From SZUA-265 sp966249405 (GTDB lineage Bacteria; Myxococcota_A; Polyangia; Polyangiales; Polyangiaceae), in the NCBI GenBank assembly GCA_966249405.1, contig CBINDO010000002.1, forward strand, positions 1 to 64,000: DNA of 64,000 bases, written 5' to 3'. Positions 61,598 to 64,000 of the stretch are shown here, piece after piece. The notes under the pieces are model-generated. The model saw only the letters and a list, made by a program, of their open reading frames with translations. It did not search any database and was not told the origin of the DNA. Every line of letters starts with the position of its first letter. The first letter of the stretch is position 1. The position numbers and the translations under genes are program-made.

Positions 61598-62974
61598 ATG
61601 TCCTCGTACGAAGTTCCGGTTCCGGGTGTTGGGCTGTCGTTGATCGTCGGGCCCAATGGCAGCGGAAAGTCGACGGCGGCGCGGCGTCTCGTGGACCGCG
61701 TGGCGGGCGCGGAGTTGCTTTCGGCCGAGTCGCAGCAGGCGTTCTACGAAGATCAGCTCGCGCGCGACGAGTCCAACTTCAACCAAGGCGTGGACACCAG
61801 CGTTACGTTGGGGCAGCTCGTAGGCGACGCGGCGCGGGGGCATGCGTTGGTCGGCGCGTTGCGGCTCGACACGGTATGGGACAGAGGTTATCGATTGCTC
61901 TCCACGGGGGAGGGGCGCAAGGTGTTGCTACTGCGCGCCGTGCTTCGGCAGCCTGCGTTGCTGGTTTTGGATGAACCGTTCGATGGCCTCGACGTCGCCT
62001 CCCGGCAAGAACTCGCTCGGGCGATCGAAGTGGTGGCGGAGCGAATTCCGGTCGTCGTGGTCGGGGCGCTACGTGCCGAGCAATTGCCGTTCGAGTCGCG
62101 ACGCGTGATCGGTGTGACGGTGTTCGAGCAGCGCCGAGTCGTCTTCACCGGAGGTGTAGAGGCCTGGCGAGTCCGCACCGAGGCGACGCGTGACCGCCAC
62201 CGGCCGCCGCCCGTGGAGCTCGGTAGCTTCTACGAAGCGCCGGACCCGAACGTGCCGCTCATCGAGCTACGTCAGGGGCGCGTGGCTTACGGCGAACACG
62301 TGGTCTTCGAGGGGCTCGACCTGACCGTGAAGGTCGGGCAACACACGCTGATCGAGGGGCCCAATGGTTCGGGGAAGTCGACCTTGCTCGAAATGTTCAC
62401 GGGTGACCATCCACAGGCCTATAGCAACGACTTGCACCTGTTCGGGCGGCGTCGCGGCTCGGGTGAGACGGTTTGGGACATCAAGAGGAACGTCGGCATC
62501 GTGTCGGGGCAGCTCCACCGCAACTACCGAGTTGGGGGCAGTGTCGAGGACGTCTTGGTCAGCGGATTGTTCGACAGTATCGGCGTCTACCAAGTGGTCG
62601 AACCGAGCCATCGAATGCGGGCGCGGGCGTGGCTCGAGTGGCTCGACATCGACGCCGGGCTCGACGCGGCGTTCCGCGAGCTCTCATTTGGACAGCAGCG
62701 GCTCGTGCTGATCGCACGCGCCGCCATCAAGGTGCCGCCGCTGCTCGTGCTCGACGAGCCGACGTCGGGGCTCGATCCAGACAACCGGCAGCGGGTGCTC
62801 GACCTCGTCGAGTCGTTGTGCAGCCAGCAGCGGAGTACGGTGTTGATGGTGACGCATCGCGACGACGAACGCGCGTTCTGGGACGCTCGCATTGGCGGCG
62901 CGCGGCTCGTGTTGGGGCCTGCGCGCTGGACGCCGTCGAATGGTGCCCCAGAACCCGAGGTCCACCGTCGGTGA
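61598..62974 (+). CDS. modF: ModF-like ATP-binding protein with two ABC domains
   Basis: The 458-residue protein has two ABC ATPase domains: Walker A GPNGSGKST at about 17-25 and 252-260. Signature-type motifs are LSTGEGRKV and LSFGQQRLV; Walker B segments are LLVLDEPFDGLDVASRQ and LLVLDEPTSGLD. The segment DHPQAYSNDLHLFGRRRG matches E. coli ModF (formerly PhrA) very closely. The first domain lacks some N-terminal strand residues compared with ModF. No modABC transporter genes are near. The role of ModF is still poorly defined; it has been linked to molybdate or DNA repair without a firm mechanism. Confidence 0.88.
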   Translation: MSSYEVPVPGVGLSLIVGPNGSGKSTAARRLVDRVAGAELLSAESQQAFYEDQLARDESNFNQGVDTSVTLGQLVGDAARGHALVGALRLDTVWDRGYRLLSTGEGRKVLLLRAVLRQPALLVLDEPFDGLDVASRQELARAIEVVAERIPVVVVGALRAEQLPFESRRVIGVTVFEQRRVVFTGGVEAWRVRTEATRDRHRPPPVELGSFYEAPDPNVPLIELRQGRVAYGEHVVFEGLDLTVKVGQHTLIEGPNGSGKSTLLEMFTGDHPQAYSNDLHLFGRRRGSGETVWDIKRNVGIVSGQLHRNYRVGGSVEDVLVSGLFDSIGVYQVVEPSHRMRARAWLEWLDIDAGLDAAFRELSFGQQRLVLIARAAIKVPPLLVLDEPTSGLDPDNRQRVLDLVESLCSQQRSTVLMVTHRDDERAFWDARIGGARLVLGPARWTPSNGAPEPEVHRR

Positions 62975-63090
62975 GACGCGTAAACTCGAGCGGGACGCGC
63001 CCCTGGGTGCCATGACGTGGGCGTCGGATGGTGGAACACCGTCTTGTGTCCGAGGCGGCCGCTGCTCTTGGGGTGACGGTCGGTATGCAG

Positions 63091-63123
63091 AAAAGGGGGG
63101 CCGCTCGGAACGAGCGGCCCCCC
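63091..63123 (-). terminator. Strong intrinsic terminator between modF and the lectin gene
   Basis: GGGGGGCCGCTCG (63095-63107) pairs perfectly with CGAGCGGCCCCCC (63111-63123) around a GAA loop. AAAA at 63091-63094 gives a T-tract on the minus strand, so it terminates the lectin gene and probably also limits the modF transcript. Confidence 0.9.
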
Positions 63124-63151
63124 AGCTATCGACTCACAAAAGGACGGGAAC

Positions 63152-64000
63152 TTACCTGCAAACAAACATGCGCGCGTTGAACGAAGAACGTTCGAGCGTT
63201 CCATAGACGCCGCTGACCATGCAGCACGAACCGGCAATATTGGTCTGGGAGTAGACCGTCGATCCGGAGTAGCAGGCACCGCTGGCAGCCGACGAACCGC
63301 CGTCGACTACTGTCCCCATGGGGTCAATACTCACTTCGGTGGCGGTAGACTGGAACATGAGGTAGCCGTTCTCACCCTGACCAAACAACTTCAACTGATC
63401 GAAGAGTTTGGCGGGGCTGGTTCCCGGAGAACTCGTGCCCGAGACGATGCCGGGGGCAGAGAACGTTTGGTTCGCGCCACCGGAGCAAGAGTACAGCTGG
63501 ATGTTGGCTACGTTCGCGGTGCTGTTGCCTGACACGTCGACGCATTTGCCGCTTTTGACGTTCTTGAGCTCGTACCTGCCAGAGCCCTTGTTGTTGAGAT
63601 TGAACGTCTGAGAATCGTTGGCGCCGCACGTTCGCTGCTCGATCAGTGCGGCGTTGGCGGTGGACGCGCCCGCCACGCCGAGGCACTTGCCCGACATTAC
63701 GTTGCGGATCCGGTACTGGCTATTGCCGACGGAGTCCAAGGCGAACTCTTGGTTGCCGCCACCCCAACAATCGTATTGTTGCACACGGCCGCCGTCGGCC
63801 ATCGTGCCCGCTGCGATGTCGATGCAACGATTGCTGTGAGCTGCCTTCAGCTCCGTGCTTCCCGAGAGTACGGTGCCGCTCGTCGTTCCGCCGCCGACCC
63901 TGAAGTGGTAGCGCAGGCCGCACACATCGTTCGATACGCGCGCCAAGGTCAACGTATGGTTCGGAACCGGGGTGGAGTTGTTGAAGGTCTTCTGCCGGTC
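63152..64000 (-). CDS. Truncated gene: ricin-B-type lectin domain protein
   Basis: The frame is open to the window edge, so the N-terminus is missing; a TTG at 63952 could be mistaken for a start. The visible 282 residues contain three beta-trefoil units with Q-x-F motifs (NQEFAL, SQTFNL, NQTFSA) and Cys pairs (NRCIDIAAG, GKCLGVAG, GKCVDVSG), typical of ricin-B/CBM13 carbohydrate-binding domains. A C-terminal part with NIAGSCCMVSG follows. Such domains target secreted enzymes to glycans; the catalytic or other domain lies outside the window. Confidence 0.85.
   Translation of the reverse strand, partial: DRQKTFNNSTPVPNHTLTLARVSNDVCGLRYHFRVGGGTTSGTVLSGSTELKAAHSNRCIDIAAGTMADGGRVQQYDCWGGGNQEFALDSVGNSQYRIRNVMSGKCLGVAGASTANAALIEQRTCGANDSQTFNLNNKGSGRYELKNVKSGKCVDVSGNSTANVANIQLYSCSGGANQTFSAPGIVSGTSSPGTSPAKLFDQLKLFGQGENGYLMFQSTATEVSIDPMGTVVDGGSSAASGACYSGSTVYSQTNIAGSCCMVSGVYGTLERSSFNARMFVCR

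Noticed and set aside
61598..62974. modF as evidence of a molybdate transport operon
   Set aside because: No modA, modB or modC genes occur in the window; the gene stands alone.

Overview
This window is high-GC, gene-dense chromosome that looks like a myxobacterium or close relative (Myxococcota, probably Polyangia). The evidence is a CarF/plasmanylethanolamine-desaturase gene, an ECF sigma gene overlapping a TPR-containing membrane partner, many Cys-rich or Ser/Thr/Pro-rich lipoproteins, a MopE-type lipoprotein, tandem EGF-like modules, and abundant two-component, c-di-GMP and FHA signalling. The species cannot be named from the sequence. I saw no rRNA, tRNA, CRISPR array, transposase or prophage.

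Layout. 1-2.8 kb: a truncated secreted-protein gene, then a serine hydrolase-DUF1801 operon divergent from a TetR repressor, with a visible promoter and operator. 2.9-7.7 kb: an ECF sigma/anti-sigma pair divergent from a lipoprotein-outer membrane protein-lipoprotein group; the two lipoproteins share a C-x6-C-x8/9-C-x6-C module. 7.9-13.8 kb: a CotH-like lipoprotein, a GH9 cellulase-type lipoprotein and a lipoprotein with three 168-bp repeats. 14.2-19.8 kb: a light-signalling operon (CheB-CheR fusion, hybrid histidine kinase, bacteriophytochrome photosensory module with no output domain). 20-21.5 kb: trmB and carF. 21.6-26.5 kb: a Cys-rich lipoprotein, a TPR/PEGA-like protein, a coiled-coil membrane protein and a beta-barrel protein. 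26.8-31.4 kb: an REC-pseudoREC-GGDEF-EAL regulator, a YkgJ-type protein, a membrane DnaJ and an FHA-GGDEF protein. 31.5-38.9 kb: mixed housekeeping and hypothetical genes (sterol-desaturase family, SH3 protein, MFS transporter, HDOD protein, DUF72, glycosyltransferase-TPR).

39.2-50.5 kb is a polysaccharide-degradation island of surface lipoproteins: two GH30 paralogues and a GH67 alpha-glucuronidase, interleaved with a MopE-like protein and another Cys-containing lipoprotein. The second GH30 gene is interrupted by a 73-bp segment bounded by 17-bp direct repeats; removing it exactly restores a 588-residue protein. 51.2-56.8 kb: an acyltransferase and a two-gene unit in which a large membrane protein with a cytoplasmic STAND/ORC-like ATPase domain overlaps by 4 bp an MscS channel gene. 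57.2-64 kb: an EGF-repeat lipoprotein, a membrane-fused spermidine-synthase-like protein, modF and a truncated ricin-B-type lectin.

The best candidates for undescribed biology are the ATPase-MscS pair, the split phytochrome operon, the reversible-looking interruption of GH30, and the cysteine-hairpin lipoproteins. Operon links and functional couplings are inferences from gene order and overlap. Family assignments rest on motifs read by eye, not on database searches.
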